Notes under the pieces: model-generated
Told to the model about the DNA's origin: nothing
Databases searched by the model: none
What the model saw: only the letters and a program-made list of their open reading frames with translations
Part shown: piece after piece, positions 7,917-16,854 of the stretch
How positions within the stretch are numbered: the first letter of the stretch is position 1
Layout of the letters: each line of letters begins with the position of its first letter
Origin: Sphingomonas sp. YR710
Lineage (GTDB): Bacteria; Pseudomonadota; Alphaproteobacteria; Sphingomonadales; Sphingomonadaceae
Direction: 5' to 3'
NCBI RefSeq assembly: GCF_900101455.1
Contig: NZ_FMZJ01000006.1
Span: forward strand, 62,001 to 126,000
Length of the DNA: 64,000 bases
Made by a program: the position numbers and the translations under genes

Positions 7917-8714
7917 ATGATTCTGGAGCGAGCATCCGTCATGGAAAAGGGAGTACCGATCCGTTCGCTCACCCGGGGCCTAGCTGTCCTGCAGGCGATC
8001 AACCGCGGCTCATCGCTGTCGATGATGGAGATCGCGCGCTCATCCGAAGTGCCTTATCCTACCGCCTGCCGCATCGTGCAGACATTGCTGCACGAGGGCA
8101 TCATCGAACGCGAGCCGGCGCGGAAGCGCTATCGCCCGACCGCCCTGGTGCAGACGTTGGCTCATGGTTTTCACGGCGACTCCCATCTGGTGGTGGCGGC
8201 GCGGCCCCATATCGTCGATCTCACCCGACGGGTCGGCTGGCCCATCTCGCTGGCAACGCATGTCGGCCATTCGATGATCATCCGCGATTCCACCCACGCG
8301 CTGACCGCATTGACCTTCAACAACTATTATCCGGGCTATACCTTGCCAGTGCTCGAATGTGCCGCCGGGCTCGTCTATCTGTCCAACATACCGGCCGACG
8401 AACGGGCTGCCCTACTGAACGCACTCAAGCTGCTGCCGAAACGTGCTAACATGCATGTAATCGACCTGCTGGAAAATGGCGCACTGGTCGACGAGATCCT
8501 GGCCGACGGCTATGCGACGCGCGGCTACAACCGATTCACGCACAATCCCGGCAAGACATCGTCGATCGCGGTGCCCATCTTCGCCAAGGACAAGGGTGTA
8601 GCAGGCACGCTGACCTTGGCCTTCTTCTCATCGTCGACGAAGATGGCCGATGCGGTTGCGCAATTTTCAGGGCCGCTGCGCGATACTGCACTGGCGATCC
8701 AGGAGGATATTTAA
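7917..8714 (+). CDS. IclR-family transcriptional regulator
   Basis: 265 residues. The N-terminal winged helix is visible as VPIRSLTRGLAVLQAIN, SLSMMEIARSSEVPYPTACRIVQTLLHEGII (recognition helix) and ERKRYRPTALVQTLAHGF. The C-terminal GAF-like effector domain includes PISLATHVGHSMIIRDST and the late motif GYATRGYNRF...SSIAVPIFAKD. ATG 7917 was chosen because GAGGAGG precedes it by 7-8 bases; ATG 7881 upstream lacks such a site and adds unconserved residues, and ATG 7941 also has none. IclR proteins often control aromatic or acid catabolism, which fits the neighbours on both sides. Confidence 0.88.
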   Translation: MILERASVMEKGVPIRSLTRGLAVLQAINRGSSLSMMEIARSSEVPYPTACRIVQTLLHEGIIEREPARKRYRPTALVQTLAHGFHGDSHLVVAARPHIVDLTRRVGWPISLATHVGHSMIIRDSTHALTALTFNNYYPGYTLPVLECAAGLVYLSNIPADERAALLNALKLLPKRANMHVIDLLENGALVDEILADGYATRGYNRFTHNPGKTSSIAVPIFAKDKGVAGTLTLAFFSSSTKMADAVAQFSGPLRDTALAIQEDI

Positions 8715-9009
8715 GTAGGCTCCGGCCTTCGAATGCCCGCGAGGAGGAGAAGCTCGACCTTGGTCCGACGCTCCCGGCGAATGATCTCCGCTTCGATCCA
8801 GCGCAACACAGCCTTTTCGCGGCAGGCTTCGGCTGGGGTTTCCGACGGGCAAGGTCGGCCTCGATCTACTTCATCGCCGCAAAATGCTTGACCAAGCTGG
8901 CCGGCCGCGGATCGCGCGGACACCACACCACGTTCAACGGCGATCTACGACTGTCCACGCAGCATTGCCGCTAGAGCCGTACCCCCCCCGGTCGAGGACG
9001 TCGCCTGCC
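8715..9009. other. Intergenic stretch between convergent regulator and monooxygenase genes
   Basis: About 295 bases between the iclR-type stop and the stop of the convergent FAD monooxygenase. A weak open frame on the minus strand (8711-8926) has no recognisable start or family. No clear hairpin with a T-run was seen. It could be a decayed gene remnant, but nothing supports a specific identity. Confidence 0.3.
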
Positions 9010-10212
9010 TCAGTCGATCTCCGCCTCGCGCTCCAGGCTCGTGAACATCGCCTGCCGCAGCATATAGTTGCGACGCAACACAGGATCGGCCACCAACGCA
9101 TCCATGCGGCGCTCCTGATCCGATTTGCCGTCGCTCGATCCGCCCTCCATAGCCTGCTTGTTCTGAATCGTCTGCGCTTGGACAAACTCGCTCGCAACGG
9201 TTCGCCGCTGACGATCATAGCGCGCGAGCAGGGCTTCGGCGTCGCCACCGTCCAGCAGGATCTCGCGCAACTTTTCCGTGAGGTTCCAGGCATCGTGGAT
9301 GCCCGAATTCATCCCGAATCCGCCCAGCGGATTGTTGAGATGGGCCGAATCGCCCGCCAGCAGCACGCGGCCGTGGTGGAAGCTCTTCGCGACGCGCTGG
9401 TGTACGCGGTACAGCGTGCGGTGATAGGTCCGCAATTCCTCCTGCACCCCCAGAAGCCCCGAAAAGACGCGGTCCTTATACGCGTCCGATAGCAGCCGCT
9501 CGTCCGGCTCATTTTCGGGAGTCGGCACCAGCACACGCCACAGGGTTGGTACGCGAAGCAGAACGCACCATTCCTCGGCATCGGCGATATAGTTCACCTG
9601 CGCGAGCCGCGTGAAATGCTCCTCGACCGGATAAGCCGTCGACAGGGTCAGAAACCGCTCAGGCCAGGTGAAACCTTCGAACTCCACCCCGGTCCATTTG
9701 CGGACCGTCGAATTGGCGCCGTCGGCCGCAATCAGATAATCGGCGCGATATGTCTCGATCGCAATCGGTCCTTCGACATTGACGGTGACGCCGTCGCCAT
9801 CCTGCTCGTAACTCAACACCCGGCGGTTGAAGACCAACTGGCCGTGCGGATGCGAGTCCAGCTTTGTCGCTAGCATGCGGGCCAGCTTATATTGTTCGCA
9901 CTGCAGCCGATATGGATGGTTGGTGACGTCGGCGATCTCGCCAAGATCCAGTTCGATGATACTGCCGCTGCGGCGATTGCGATATTGATAAAGGGGCGCC
10001 TTCAGTCCGTCGGCGATCAGCGCTTCGGCAATGCCGAGCTGCTCCATCATCTCCAGAGACGGTGGATGGAAGGTCGAGGCACGCATGTCCTCGGGGCAGT
10101 CCGGGGCTGCTTCCAACAGGATCGTGTCGATGCCCATTTCGGCCAGCCGATAGGCCGCGACCGCACCCACCGGGCCGGCCCCTGCAACGAGCACGCGTGT
10201 TCTGATTGTCAT
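9010..10212 (-). CDS. FAD-dependent aromatic monooxygenase (PHBH/MhpA-like)
   Basis: 400 residues of the group A flavin hydroxylase fold. The three family fingerprints are present: GAGPVGAVAAYRLAEMG at residues 11-27 (FAD), YLIAADGANSTVRKWTG (DG motif), and GRVLLAGDSAHLNNPLGGFGMNSGIHDAWNL (GD motif). These enzymes hydroxylate phenols or hydroxypyridines using NAD(P)H and O2. The end is shorter than MhpA, which carries an extra thioredoxin-like domain, so it is closer to PHBH-size enzymes. The DUF1330 gene lies just upstream in the same direction. In context it may hydroxylate an aromatic or N-heteroaromatic ring before opening; exact substrate unknown. Confidence 0.88.
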   Translation of the reverse strand: MTIRTRVLVAGAGPVGAVAAYRLAEMGIDTILLEAAPDCPEDMRASTFHPPSLEMMEQLGIAEALIADGLKAPLYQYRNRRSGSIIELDLGEIADVTNHPYRLQCEQYKLARMLATKLDSHPHGQLVFNRRVLSYEQDGDGVTVNVEGPIAIETYRADYLIAADGANSTVRKWTGVEFEGFTWPERFLTLSTAYPVEEHFTRLAQVNYIADAEEWCVLLRVPTLWRVLVPTPENEPDERLLSDAYKDRVFSGLLGVQEELRTYHRTLYRVHQRVAKSFHHGRVLLAGDSAHLNNPLGGFGMNSGIHDAWNLTEKLREILLDGGDAEALLARYDRQRRTVASEFVQAQTIQNKQAMEGGSSDGKSDQERRMDALVADPVLRRNYMLRQAMFTSLEREAEID

Positions 10213-10256
10213 TTCGGCTCTCGAAAAAAATGAATGTGAATCGGCACTGGCGGTAG

Positions 10257-10550
10257 TCAGGCCGGCAGATCGATCAGCCGCATGATGACCTCCGCGGCGC
10301 CGATGCGGTGCTCGACAGCGGCCAGATATTCGGGCGATGACAGATAGGCGCGCGCGGCCTCCGCATCAGGATATCGACTTACGACCACGCGCTCGCCGAT
10401 CACACCGGCGCCTTCGAAGACTTCGGTCACGGCGCCGCGGACAACCGCTTCGCCGCCGAACCGCTCGCTGAGACCGGCAATTCCCATGGAATAAAGAGCG
10501 AAGCGATCCGGATCGGTAATCCTTACCGTCGCGACGATATAGGCTGGCAT
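10257..10550 (-). CDS. DUF1330 (dimeric alpha-beta barrel) protein
   Basis: 97 residues beginning PAYIVATVRITDPDRFALYS, followed by GGEAVVRGAVTEVFEG and RVVVSRYPDAEAARAYLSSPEY: the DUF1330/ferredoxin-like dimeric barrel pattern. Biochemical role is unknown in general; such small proteins often sit with catabolic oxygenases. It begins 170 bases from the divergent maleate-isomerase-type gene and precedes the monooxygenase by 44 bases, so both are probably one transcript. Confidence 0.85.
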   Translation of the reverse strand: MPAYIVATVRITDPDRFALYSMGIAGLSERFGGEAVVRGAVTEVFEGAGVIGERVVVSRYPDAEAARAYLSSPEYLAAVEHRIGAAEVIMRLIDLPA

Positions 10551-10720
10551 AAAGGCGTCCCCTGGTCCCTGTTCGAAACCAACCTACCGCCCGCCAGCCG
10601 CCATGCGTCGCCTGTTGGTGAAAATGTCCACCTGTCGATAAAACCGGCCTTGGCCGCTGTCGGCGCCCGGTGAGGAGGCTAGAAACGCCCCACTTCAGTT
10701 CAATCAAAGGACTTTATAAA

Positions 10721-11479
10721 ATGGTGGATTCACTCGGGCACAGGATGAAGTTCGCCGTGGTCGCGCCATCCACCAATACAAGCGTCCAGCCTGAATATGA
10801 CGATATGCGCCCGCGCGGCGTGACCAACCATTTCTCGCGCATCGCCATCCCGGATACGAAAGTCACTGACGACGATAGCTTCATGGTGATGCTGCAATCG
10901 ATCCGCGACGCGACGTTCGGTGCCGTCGACATCTCGATGTCGATGGATCCGGGCTGCGTAATCATGGGAATGTCGGCCGAAACCTTCTGGGACGGCGCCG
11001 AGGGGGCTGAACGGCTGCACAAGAAAATGCTGGAGCGGACCGGCGGCGTACCGGTTATCATGGGATCAACCGCAGTGGACGCCGCGATCCGCGCCTATGC
11101 CCGCAGCCAGGGCCCCATCCGCAAGATCGGCATCATCACGCCTTACATGCCGGTGGGTGACAACAACGTCCGCAAATTCTTCGAGGATCAAGGCTATGAA
11201 GTTGTCAACCTCATCGGCCTCAAATCTCCCTCCCCGATGATGATTGCGCACGAAAGCAAGCAGGTGCTGAAGCGTGCCGCGATCGAAGTGGCCGAAGATG
11301 TCGAGGCGATCATCCAATGCGGCACCAATCTGGCGTTTGCCGAGGTTGCGGCGATCGCCGAATTCTGGCTGGAGAAGCCCGTGATCGCAATCAACACCGC
11401 AACCTACTGGCATGCCCTGCGAACGATGGGCATCGCCGATCAGATGGATGGCTTCGGCCGCCTTCTGTCCGAATTTTGA
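10721..11479 (+). CDS. Maleate cis-trans isomerase-type (Asp/Glu racemase superfamily) enzyme
   Basis: 252 residues from ATG 10721, with AAAGG about ten bases upstream; an earlier ATG at 10670 would add 17 residues unlike the family. Two active-site cysteines of the superfamily are present: Cys79 (SMDPGCVIMGMSAETFW) and Cys200 (AIIQCGTNLAFAEVAA), spaced as in maleate isomerase (about 76 and 194). APSTNTSVQPEYDDMRP at the N-terminus is typical of the maleate isomerase / arylmalonate decarboxylase branch. It should isomerise maleate or a substituted maleate to the fumarate form. First gene of a four-gene operon with a NodB hydrolase, a C-C lyase and an amidase. Confidence 0.85.
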   Translation: MVDSLGHRMKFAVVAPSTNTSVQPEYDDMRPRGVTNHFSRIAIPDTKVTDDDSFMVMLQSIRDATFGAVDISMSMDPGCVIMGMSAETFWDGAEGAERLHKKMLERTGGVPVIMGSTAVDAAIRAYARSQGPIRKIGIITPYMPVGDNNVRKFFEDQGYEVVNLIGLKSPSPMMIAHESKQVLKRAAIEVAEDVEAIIQCGTNLAFAEVAAIAEFWLEKPVIAINTATYWHALRTMGIADQMDGFGRLLSEF

Positions 11480-11498
11480 TCCGACTTAACCGGAGACG

Positions 11499-12416
11499 AT
11501 GATGGAATATGATTATGTCCCGCTTCCCGCCCGCAAGCCGCTGATCTGGCCGAACGGTGCGCGCGTTGCGCTGATCCTCACCTTCAATCTGGAAACATGG
11601 GATCTGACGAAGGACACCGACAAACCCTATTATGCTGGCGGCCCCGCGATCCTGCCCGATATTCTCCCCGGCCATACCCCCGATTTTCCTAACTATACCT
11701 GGCGCGAATATGGCCAGCGCGTCGGCATCTGGCGACTCTTCGATCTGTTCGACGAGATGGGCGTCAAGGCGAGCTGCACGACCAACGCGGTGACGTTCGA
11801 GCGGCGCAAGGCGATGACCGACGCGGTACTGGTCCGCGGCTGGGAATTGCTGACCCATAATTGGGAACAGGGCGAGCTGCTGACCGATTTCGCCAGGGAT
11901 CCGGCTAAGGAGCGCGAGATCGTGCTGCGCACGCTCGATCAATTTGAAAAATATACCGGCCGCAAGTCGAAAGGCTGGCTGTCCTCGTCGCTGCGCGGCA
12001 CCCTACAAACCGCCGACATTCTCGCCGAGCAGGGTTGCACCTTCTACTGTGACATAATGAACGACGATCAACCCTATCTGCTGCGCACACCGCACGGGCC
12101 GATCGTATCGACCCCTTATTCAAACGAAATCAATGATTTCACCTTTATAACACGCAAGAATTTCACCACTGATCAGTTCCGCGACGCGCTGATCGAGGAG
12201 CTCGACGTCCTCTATGAGGAAGGTGGCAAGACCGGCCGGATCATGAATGTCGGCCTTCACCCGCACGTCTCGGGCCGCGCGCACCGCATCCGAGCGCTGC
12301 GCGAATTCATCGCGCATGCCAAGTCGCTGCCCGGCGTCTGGTGGGCGACGCGCGAGGAGATTGCCGACTGGTATCTCGAGAACCATGAGAGCCATATTCC
12401 AGGCCAGCTCGGATGA
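11499..12416 (+). CDS. Polysaccharide-deacetylase superfamily (PuuE/cyclic-imidase-like) hydrolase 3
   Basis: 305 residues with CCGGAG before the start. Third paralogue of this family in the window: NYTWREYGQRVGIWRLFDLFDEMGVKASCTTNA, GWELLTHNWEQGELL, SKGWLSSSLRGTLQTADILAEQGCTFYCDIMNDDQPY, and VGLHPHVSGRAHRIRALREFI (the GRAHRI motif is typical of PuuE-like allantoinase proteins). No signal peptide. Overlaps the downstream lyase by 4 bases (ATGA). Likely opens a cyclic amide or imide; as in the first operon, an isochorismatase-family amidase is in the same transcription unit. Confidence 0.82.
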   Translation: MMEYDYVPLPARKPLIWPNGARVALILTFNLETWDLTKDTDKPYYAGGPAILPDILPGHTPDFPNYTWREYGQRVGIWRLFDLFDEMGVKASCTTNAVTFERRKAMTDAVLVRGWELLTHNWEQGELLTDFARDPAKEREIVLRTLDQFEKYTGRKSKGWLSSSLRGTLQTADILAEQGCTFYCDIMNDDQPYLLRTPHGPIVSTPYSNEINDFTFITRKNFTTDQFRDALIEELDVLYEEGGKTGRIMNVGLHPHVSGRAHRIRALREFIAHAKSLPGVWWATREEIADWYLENHESHIPGQLG

Positions 12417-13291
12417 CGGATCACGTCCGGCGAATGCGCGATGCTGTCGCGCCGGGCCCGGACGGGCGACGCACGCTCCGCTCTGTGCCTGGATGCTGGG
12501 ACGGGCTGGGCGCGCTGCTGATCGAGCAGGCGGGCTTCGAGGTGGCTTTCCTCACCGGCGGAGGTCTCTCGATGGCGCGGCTCGGGCGGCCCGACATGGG
12601 TCTGGTGACGATGAGCGAGCTTGTCGACACGGTCGCGATGATTCGCGATCGCGTTGGCTTGTCGCTGATCGTTGATGGCGACACCGGCTTCGGCAATGCG
12701 CTCAACATGGTCCGCACAGTCCGATCGATCGAGCGTGCCGGAGCCAGTGCGATCCAGATCGAGGATCAGGGCTTTCCAAAACGCTGCGGCCATATGGCGG
12801 GCAAGACGGTGATCCCGGTCGCCGAAGCCGTCGGCAAACTGAAAGCCGCACTCGATAGCCGTCACGATATGCTAGTGATCGCCCGCACGGACGCGGTATC
12901 GGTCGAAGGTTACGATGCGGCGATCGACCGGGCAGAAGCGTATCTCGAAGCCGGCGCCGACATGATCTTCATCGAAGGACCGAAGACGATCGAGGACACG
13001 CGCACGATCGGCGCGCGCTTAGGCAGCCGGGTGCCGCTTGTCCATAATCTTGTCGAAGGTGGCGTGAGCGCGACCGAAAGCGGAGAAGAACTGGAGGCGA
13101 TGGGCTTCGCGCTCGCGCTCCACCCGCTCCTTCTTCTTCATGGTTTTTCGGCGACCGCACCCGCTTTGCTGGCCCATTTGCGGGCCGAACGCTCAACCAT
13201 CGCCCTTCACCCGGCTATCGCCAGCCTCGCCGACATGAATCGCATCACCGGCGCGGCCGATCTCATCGAACAGGGCAAGGGCTATGACTGA
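12413..13291 (+). CDS. Isocitrate lyase/PEP mutase-family C-C lyase
   Basis: 292 residues. Core signatures: LIVDGDTGFGNALNMVRTV (metal-binding strand), IEDQGFPKRCGHMAGK (the KRCGH motif with the lyase-type catalytic cysteine, Lys-Arg-Cys-Gly-His), ARTDAVSVEGYDAAIDRAEAYLEAGADMIFIEGP. The cysteine separates lyases (2-methylisocitrate lyase, 2,3-dimethylmalate lyase) from phosphonate mutases, so a 2-hydroxy-dicarboxylate lyase is favoured. It would cleave a substituted malate to an oxoacid and a carboxylic acid. That fits with the aconitase-family hydratase at 259-2240, as known for dimethylmaleate hydratase plus dimethylmalate lyase in anaerobic nicotinate breakdown. Overlaps both neighbours. 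Confidence 0.87.
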   Translation: MTDHVRRMRDAVAPGPDGRRTLRSVPGCWDGLGALLIEQAGFEVAFLTGGGLSMARLGRPDMGLVTMSELVDTVAMIRDRVGLSLIVDGDTGFGNALNMVRTVRSIERAGASAIQIEDQGFPKRCGHMAGKTVIPVAEAVGKLKAALDSRHDMLVIARTDAVSVEGYDAAIDRAEAYLEAGADMIFIEGPKTIEDTRTIGARLGSRVPLVHNLVEGGVSATESGEELEAMGFALALHPLLLLHGFSATAPALLAHLRAERSTIALHPAIASLADMNRITGAADLIEQGKGYD

Positions 13292-13910
13292 TCTCAACGC
13301 CGATTATGCCGCTGCTGGGTTTGGTGGCCGCCTGGCTTTCGGTACGCGCCCCGCCTTGCTGATCGTCGATGTCGTAATGGCTTACCTCGATCGGGCCTCC
13401 CCGCTTTATGCCGGCGTAGAGCATGCGCTGGCATCCAACGAAAGGCTGGTCGATGCCGCCCGCGCTGCCGGCGTGCCGGTAATCTTCACCAATGTCGTCT
13501 ATGAACCAGGTGGAATCGATGGCGGCCAGTTTTTCCGTAAGGTGCCCGCGCTGAAGGCGTTCGAACGCGGGTCGCCGCAGGGCGCGTTCCCGGTCACGCT
13601 CCAGCCGCTGTCTGGCGAGCTTGTGGTATCGAAACAATATCCATCCGCTTTCTTCGGCACGTCGCTGGCGTCGACCCTCCACGCCGCGGGCATCGACACG
13701 CTGCTGATCACCGGCTTTTCGACATCGGGTTGCGTTCGTGCCTCGGCGCTGGACGCGCTGTGCCATGGCTTTGCACCATTCGTCGTGCGCGAAGCTTGCG
13801 GAGACCGCGACGTACGGCCGCACGAGCAGAATTTGTTCGATATGGCGGCAAAGATGGCGGAGGTCGTCAGCGAAGGCGAGGCTGTCAATTTGATGCGAAG
13901 CACCCGCTGA
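13284..13910 (+). CDS. Isochorismatase-family cysteine hydrolase (amidase type) 2
   Basis: 208 residues, starting 8 bases inside the lyase gene. Triad Asp29 (LLIVDVVMAY), Lys117 (VVSKQYPSAFF) and Cys150 (GFSTSGCVRASALDAL) is intact. Shares the SAFFGT/SGCVRA style with the first amidase (5327-6016), so they are paralogues. Probable role is release of ammonia from a maleamate-like half amide. Last gene of the operon 10721-13910. Confidence 0.85.
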   Translation: MTDLNADYAAAGFGGRLAFGTRPALLIVDVVMAYLDRASPLYAGVEHALASNERLVDAARAAGVPVIFTNVVYEPGGIDGGQFFRKVPALKAFERGSPQGAFPVTLQPLSGELVVSKQYPSAFFGTSLASTLHAAGIDTLLITGFSTSGCVRASALDALCHGFAPFVVREACGDRDVRPHEQNLFDMAAKMAEVVSEGEAVNLMRSTR

Positions 13911-13928
13911 TAGCTCCTGGCAACAGTG

Positions 13929-14186
13929 TCACCCGCCCAATGCCGCCGCGACCGCGGCGATGATCCGGTCGCGTTCGCGATCGAGCCCCGCCTGCAGGGC
14001 CGGATCGGGCTGGAAGCGGTCGACTTCCGCCCGGATGTCGATTCCCCGCGTGGCTAACACCGCCTCGGTCACGATCTGACGATCGCGCAACACCCAGAGC
14101 TCACGGGCCAACGCCAGCACAGCCTTGGCGACGTCGTCGATCCGATCCGGGGTCAAGATCCGGCGGGGCGGGGTAATATCAGCCAT
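13929..14186 (-). CDS. Small protein of unknown function, coupled to methyltransferase gene
   Basis: 85 residues beginning MADITPPRRILTPDRID, mostly helical, with an Arg/Asp-rich middle (ARELWVLRDRQIVTEAVLATRGIDI) and an Ala-rich tail. ATG at 14184-14186 lies inside the end of the methyltransferase gene (8-base overlap), which argues it is a real translationally coupled gene. No family recognised. A tight operon with the methyltransferase suggests a shared or subunit role. Confidence 0.65.
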   Translation of the reverse strand: MADITPPRRILTPDRIDDVAKAVLALARELWVLRDRQIVTEAVLATRGIDIRAEVDRFQPDPALQAGLDRERDRIIAAVAAALGG

Positions 14187-15237
14187 GGGCTTGCTCCGGT
14201 TTGCGTCCATAGACGACATATGGATTGCCAGCCGGGGCGATTCCGCCCGCATGCACATCCACGAACCCGGCCGCCCGCGCGCCTTCGGCCAGATCGAGCT
14301 GGGCCGATGCGCGCCAGAACGGCTCCCCGCCCCATTTCGCCGCCCAGTCGAACCGCCATGCCACCAGCCTGTCGAGATCCGCATAACGCGGCACATCAAC
14401 CATCAGCAGATCGCCGCCCGGTTCAAGCAAGCGAAACGCTTCCGCAAACCAGCGCGCGATGATCTGCGGCGGCAGTTCGTGGTGGATCGCATATGAGGTC
14501 ACGAGATCGAAACTCTCATCAGGCAGTCCGCTATCCTCGCCGACGCCAACGCGCAATTGCCAGGCCTGACCCAGGGCATTGCCGACACGCCGCGCTTGTT
14601 CGAGCATGCGGATCGACGGATCGATGCCGACTATCATGGCCCGGGGAAACCGCTCCGAGAGCGCGACGGTATAATGGCCGCTCGACGTCCCGAATTCCAG
14701 GATCCGCGCATGATCGTGTCGTGGCAATTCGTCGAGCACGGTCCGTCGCTGGGCATAGATATCCCCCGGAAAGATTCGCGAGACATAACGTTTATGCACC
14801 AGTTCGCCATGCACGAAACCGCTGTACGGGCCCGCATCCCACCCTCCCGTAGTCCGGTGAAACCACACTTCGGACCAATATCTCGGGGGCACAAACTGCG
14901 GAAATTCTTCGATCGTGGTCGTGCCGTCGGCAAGGGCATCGAGCATCGGCGCAATATCGTCGCAAATTTCCTCGAAAGCGGCTTCGCATACCTGCCCATG
15001 TTGGCAGGCACTCCATTCGCCGAACAGCGCACGCGCCTGATAGACTAGGGCGCCCGCAAGCACATCATCGACGAAGGCATGACGGGCATCCATGTCTTGG
15101 GGCAATGTTTCGGCGAGAGCGCCTTTCGCCGCCAATATTCCTTCCACCGCCATGTGCATGCGGTTCGCGGCGCGCCTGACGCCAACTTCGAAATCGATGA
15201 GCGCCCGTCCACGCTGCCTGAGAAAGTGGTCCATCAT
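14179..15237 (-). CDS. Class I SAM-dependent methyltransferase
   Basis: 352 residues. An N-terminal helical extension of about 165 residues precedes a Rossmann methyltransferase domain. SAM-binding motif I is ILEFGTSSGHYTVALSERFP; the acidic end of strand 2 is VGIDPSIRMLEQARR; later FDLVTSYAIHHELPPQIIARWFAEAFRLLEPGGDLLMVDVPRY is the usual catalytic-side region. The sequence is close to the methyltransferase-11/25 type, which act on small molecules such as quinols or phenolics. Two adjacent Met codons at 15232-15237; first used. Substrate unknown; the next gene is the 85-residue partner. The upstream 436-base gap carries no gene. Confidence 0.8.
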   Translation of the reverse strand: MMDHFLRQRGRALIDFEVGVRRAANRMHMAVEGILAAKGALAETLPQDMDARHAFVDDVLAGALVYQARALFGEWSACQHGQVCEAAFEEICDDIAPMLDALADGTTTIEEFPQFVPPRYWSEVWFHRTTGGWDAGPYSGFVHGELVHKRYVSRIFPGDIYAQRRTVLDELPRHDHARILEFGTSSGHYTVALSERFPRAMIVGIDPSIRMLEQARRVGNALGQAWQLRVGVGEDSGLPDESFDLVTSYAIHHELPPQIIARWFAEAFRLLEPGGDLLMVDVPRYADLDRLVAWRFDWAAKWGGEPFWRASAQLDLAEGARAAGFVDVHAGGIAPAGNPYVVYGRKPEQAHG

Positions 15238-15673
15238 CGATCCATGCCGAGCATGATGCCAGCCCCTGGACGCTTATAGCGCTCCCCCCTTCCAGCGAAC
15301 CTGGAGTAACGGGATATCCGCAGGGCAGACAGATTTTTCCGATTGCACGAAAACGGGGAAGTCGCTTGCGCGGCCCCCCCGACGCCGGGCGCCCCAACAG
15401 CAAGCAGGCGGATATGACCTAGCCCGATGGCGACGAGAAATAGCGCCCGGCCCCCTCGGCCCCGGCCAGCCATTTCCGCCATTGGAAAAACCGGAAGATC
15501 GCGCAAAATCAACATTAGAGGTGCAAATCCGAGCGATGCAGAACTCCGATAGCATTCGCAAATCACACCGACGGTGCTACCGGTGTCGACAATACGACCG
15601 GGGAAAGCACTATGCTCGCCGACCCATTGGTCTATTGTCAACGGGAAGCGTAAACTAGGAGTCGGAACTGACC
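15238..15673. other. Divergent intergenic region, no gene seen
   Basis: A 436-base gap between the methyltransferase (minus) and the tandem NTF2 gene (plus). It should contain both promoters. A run of seven C occurs near 15373-15382. Open frames crossing it on the minus strand have no start-site support or family likeness, and no tRNA or hairpin terminator was recognised. Confidence 0.4.
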
Positions 15674-16552
15674 ATGCGTGTAATCGATATCGATCCAAAG
15701 CTTCTTGATGCCTATGCGACGGCGTCGATCCATTCGAGCACCGAAGCTTGGACACACATGGAAGCGGAATATGCCGGCAACATCGACGGCCTGATGGAGA
15801 CGCTCGTCCCCGAAGGCCCCTATGCCTACACCATCGTTCCGCAGGTCCATCCCGACGGCAGCGTCAAATCCCCGATCATCTCGACCTTCGACGAGATCCG
15901 CGAATGCTACAAGTTCGTGCGAGGGCGCAGCGACATGGTCAGCGCCGAGCCCTTGGTCGAACTCAATGGCGGCTGGTACAATTTTCAGGAAAATATCAGC
16001 CGCGGGCGCCCGAAAGGCGGCGACGTCATCAATGACAATGCCGTTATCGGCCTCTTCCCGGTCTCGACCGGCAAGGGGATCACCGGGGAACTGGTATGGG
16101 TCAAGACACCCCGTTCGAAACTGGGCACCGGGCCGGATCCCGTCGAGCCGCCGCTCGAAGGGGTTGCCGGTCGCCGCCAGCTTCTCAAGCTCCACAACCA
16201 GTATCTGGCTGCGCTGCGCGCGAACGATGTCGAAGCCGTTCTGGAAACGATGAACGATGGCGTTCAGGCGAACATCCGTGACTATGTAAACGACACGGGC
16301 ACGCTTATCCCGATTCAGAGCAAGAGCGACTATCGCGATTACCTGACGGCATTCTTCGAAAAATTCGAGGTGCGCGCCGCCAACTTCCTCCACCGCGTGA
16401 TGGAAGATTGGTATCTGTTCGCCGAAGTGCGGGTGTCGATGCTCGATCGCAAGAACAACACGCCCGTTGCGATCAACACCGTCGACTTCTTCATTCCTGC
16501 CAAGGATAACCGCTTCATCGTCCAGACGGGCCACGGCACCGACCTGGCCTGA
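15674..16552 (+). CDS. Tandem NTF2-like (SnoaL-fold) protein of unknown function
   Basis: 292 residues with AGGAG about 12 bases upstream. Two halves each look NTF2/SnoaL-like: residues 25-135 (NIDGLMETLVPEGPYAYTIVP ... GGWYNFQENISRGR) and 165-290 (LLKLHNQYLAALRANDVEAVLETM ... VMEDWYLFAEVRVSML). SnoaL-fold proteins include dehydratases, isomerases, small subunits of oxygenases and binding proteins. It lies about 300 bases before the Rieske oxygenase alpha gene; a true oxygenase beta subunit is a single NTF2 domain of about 180 residues, so this is different. Could be an enzyme on the same substrate. Function not assigned. Confidence 0.65.
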   Translation: MRVIDIDPKLLDAYATASIHSSTEAWTHMEAEYAGNIDGLMETLVPEGPYAYTIVPQVHPDGSVKSPIISTFDEIRECYKFVRGRSDMVSAEPLVELNGGWYNFQENISRGRPKGGDVINDNAVIGLFPVSTGKGITGELVWVKTPRSKLGTGPDPVEPPLEGVAGRRQLLKLHNQYLAALRANDVEAVLETMNDGVQANIRDYVNDTGTLIPIQSKSDYRDYLTAFFEKFEVRAANFLHRVMEDWYLFAEVRVSMLDRKNNTPVAINTVDFFIPAKDNRFIVQTGHGTDLA

Positions 16553-16854
16553 AGACCCGACAAGGGTACTTCTTGCATCTATCGGGGCGTGCGGGCTCAG
16601 GCCTCCACGCCCTTATTTTTGGGGATCTCCCGAAAAACGCTTCCGCCAAATGGCGACCATTGCCCCGTGCCCAGGCTGCGCCGGACCTCGTAGCGCCGCC
16701 GCCCCGACAGGCCCAGCACCTTGATCTTGACCGGGATCAAAGATGTGCGCCCGGCAAGCGCCTAGGCCGATATCGACGCAGCATCCGTCGACGCGCAGCC
16801 TGCCTTGCAGAAACGGGCGGACGCCGGGTGCAGCTTTGCCGAGGAGGGGCTAAC
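16553..16854. other. Intergenic stretch before the Rieske oxygenase
   Basis: About 300 bases. The oxygenase frame is open upstream to 16573, but the added residues are Arg-rich and non-conserved, so the gap is treated as non-coding. A clear GAGGAGG ribosome site lies at 16841-16847. Nothing else recognised. Confidence 0.4.
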
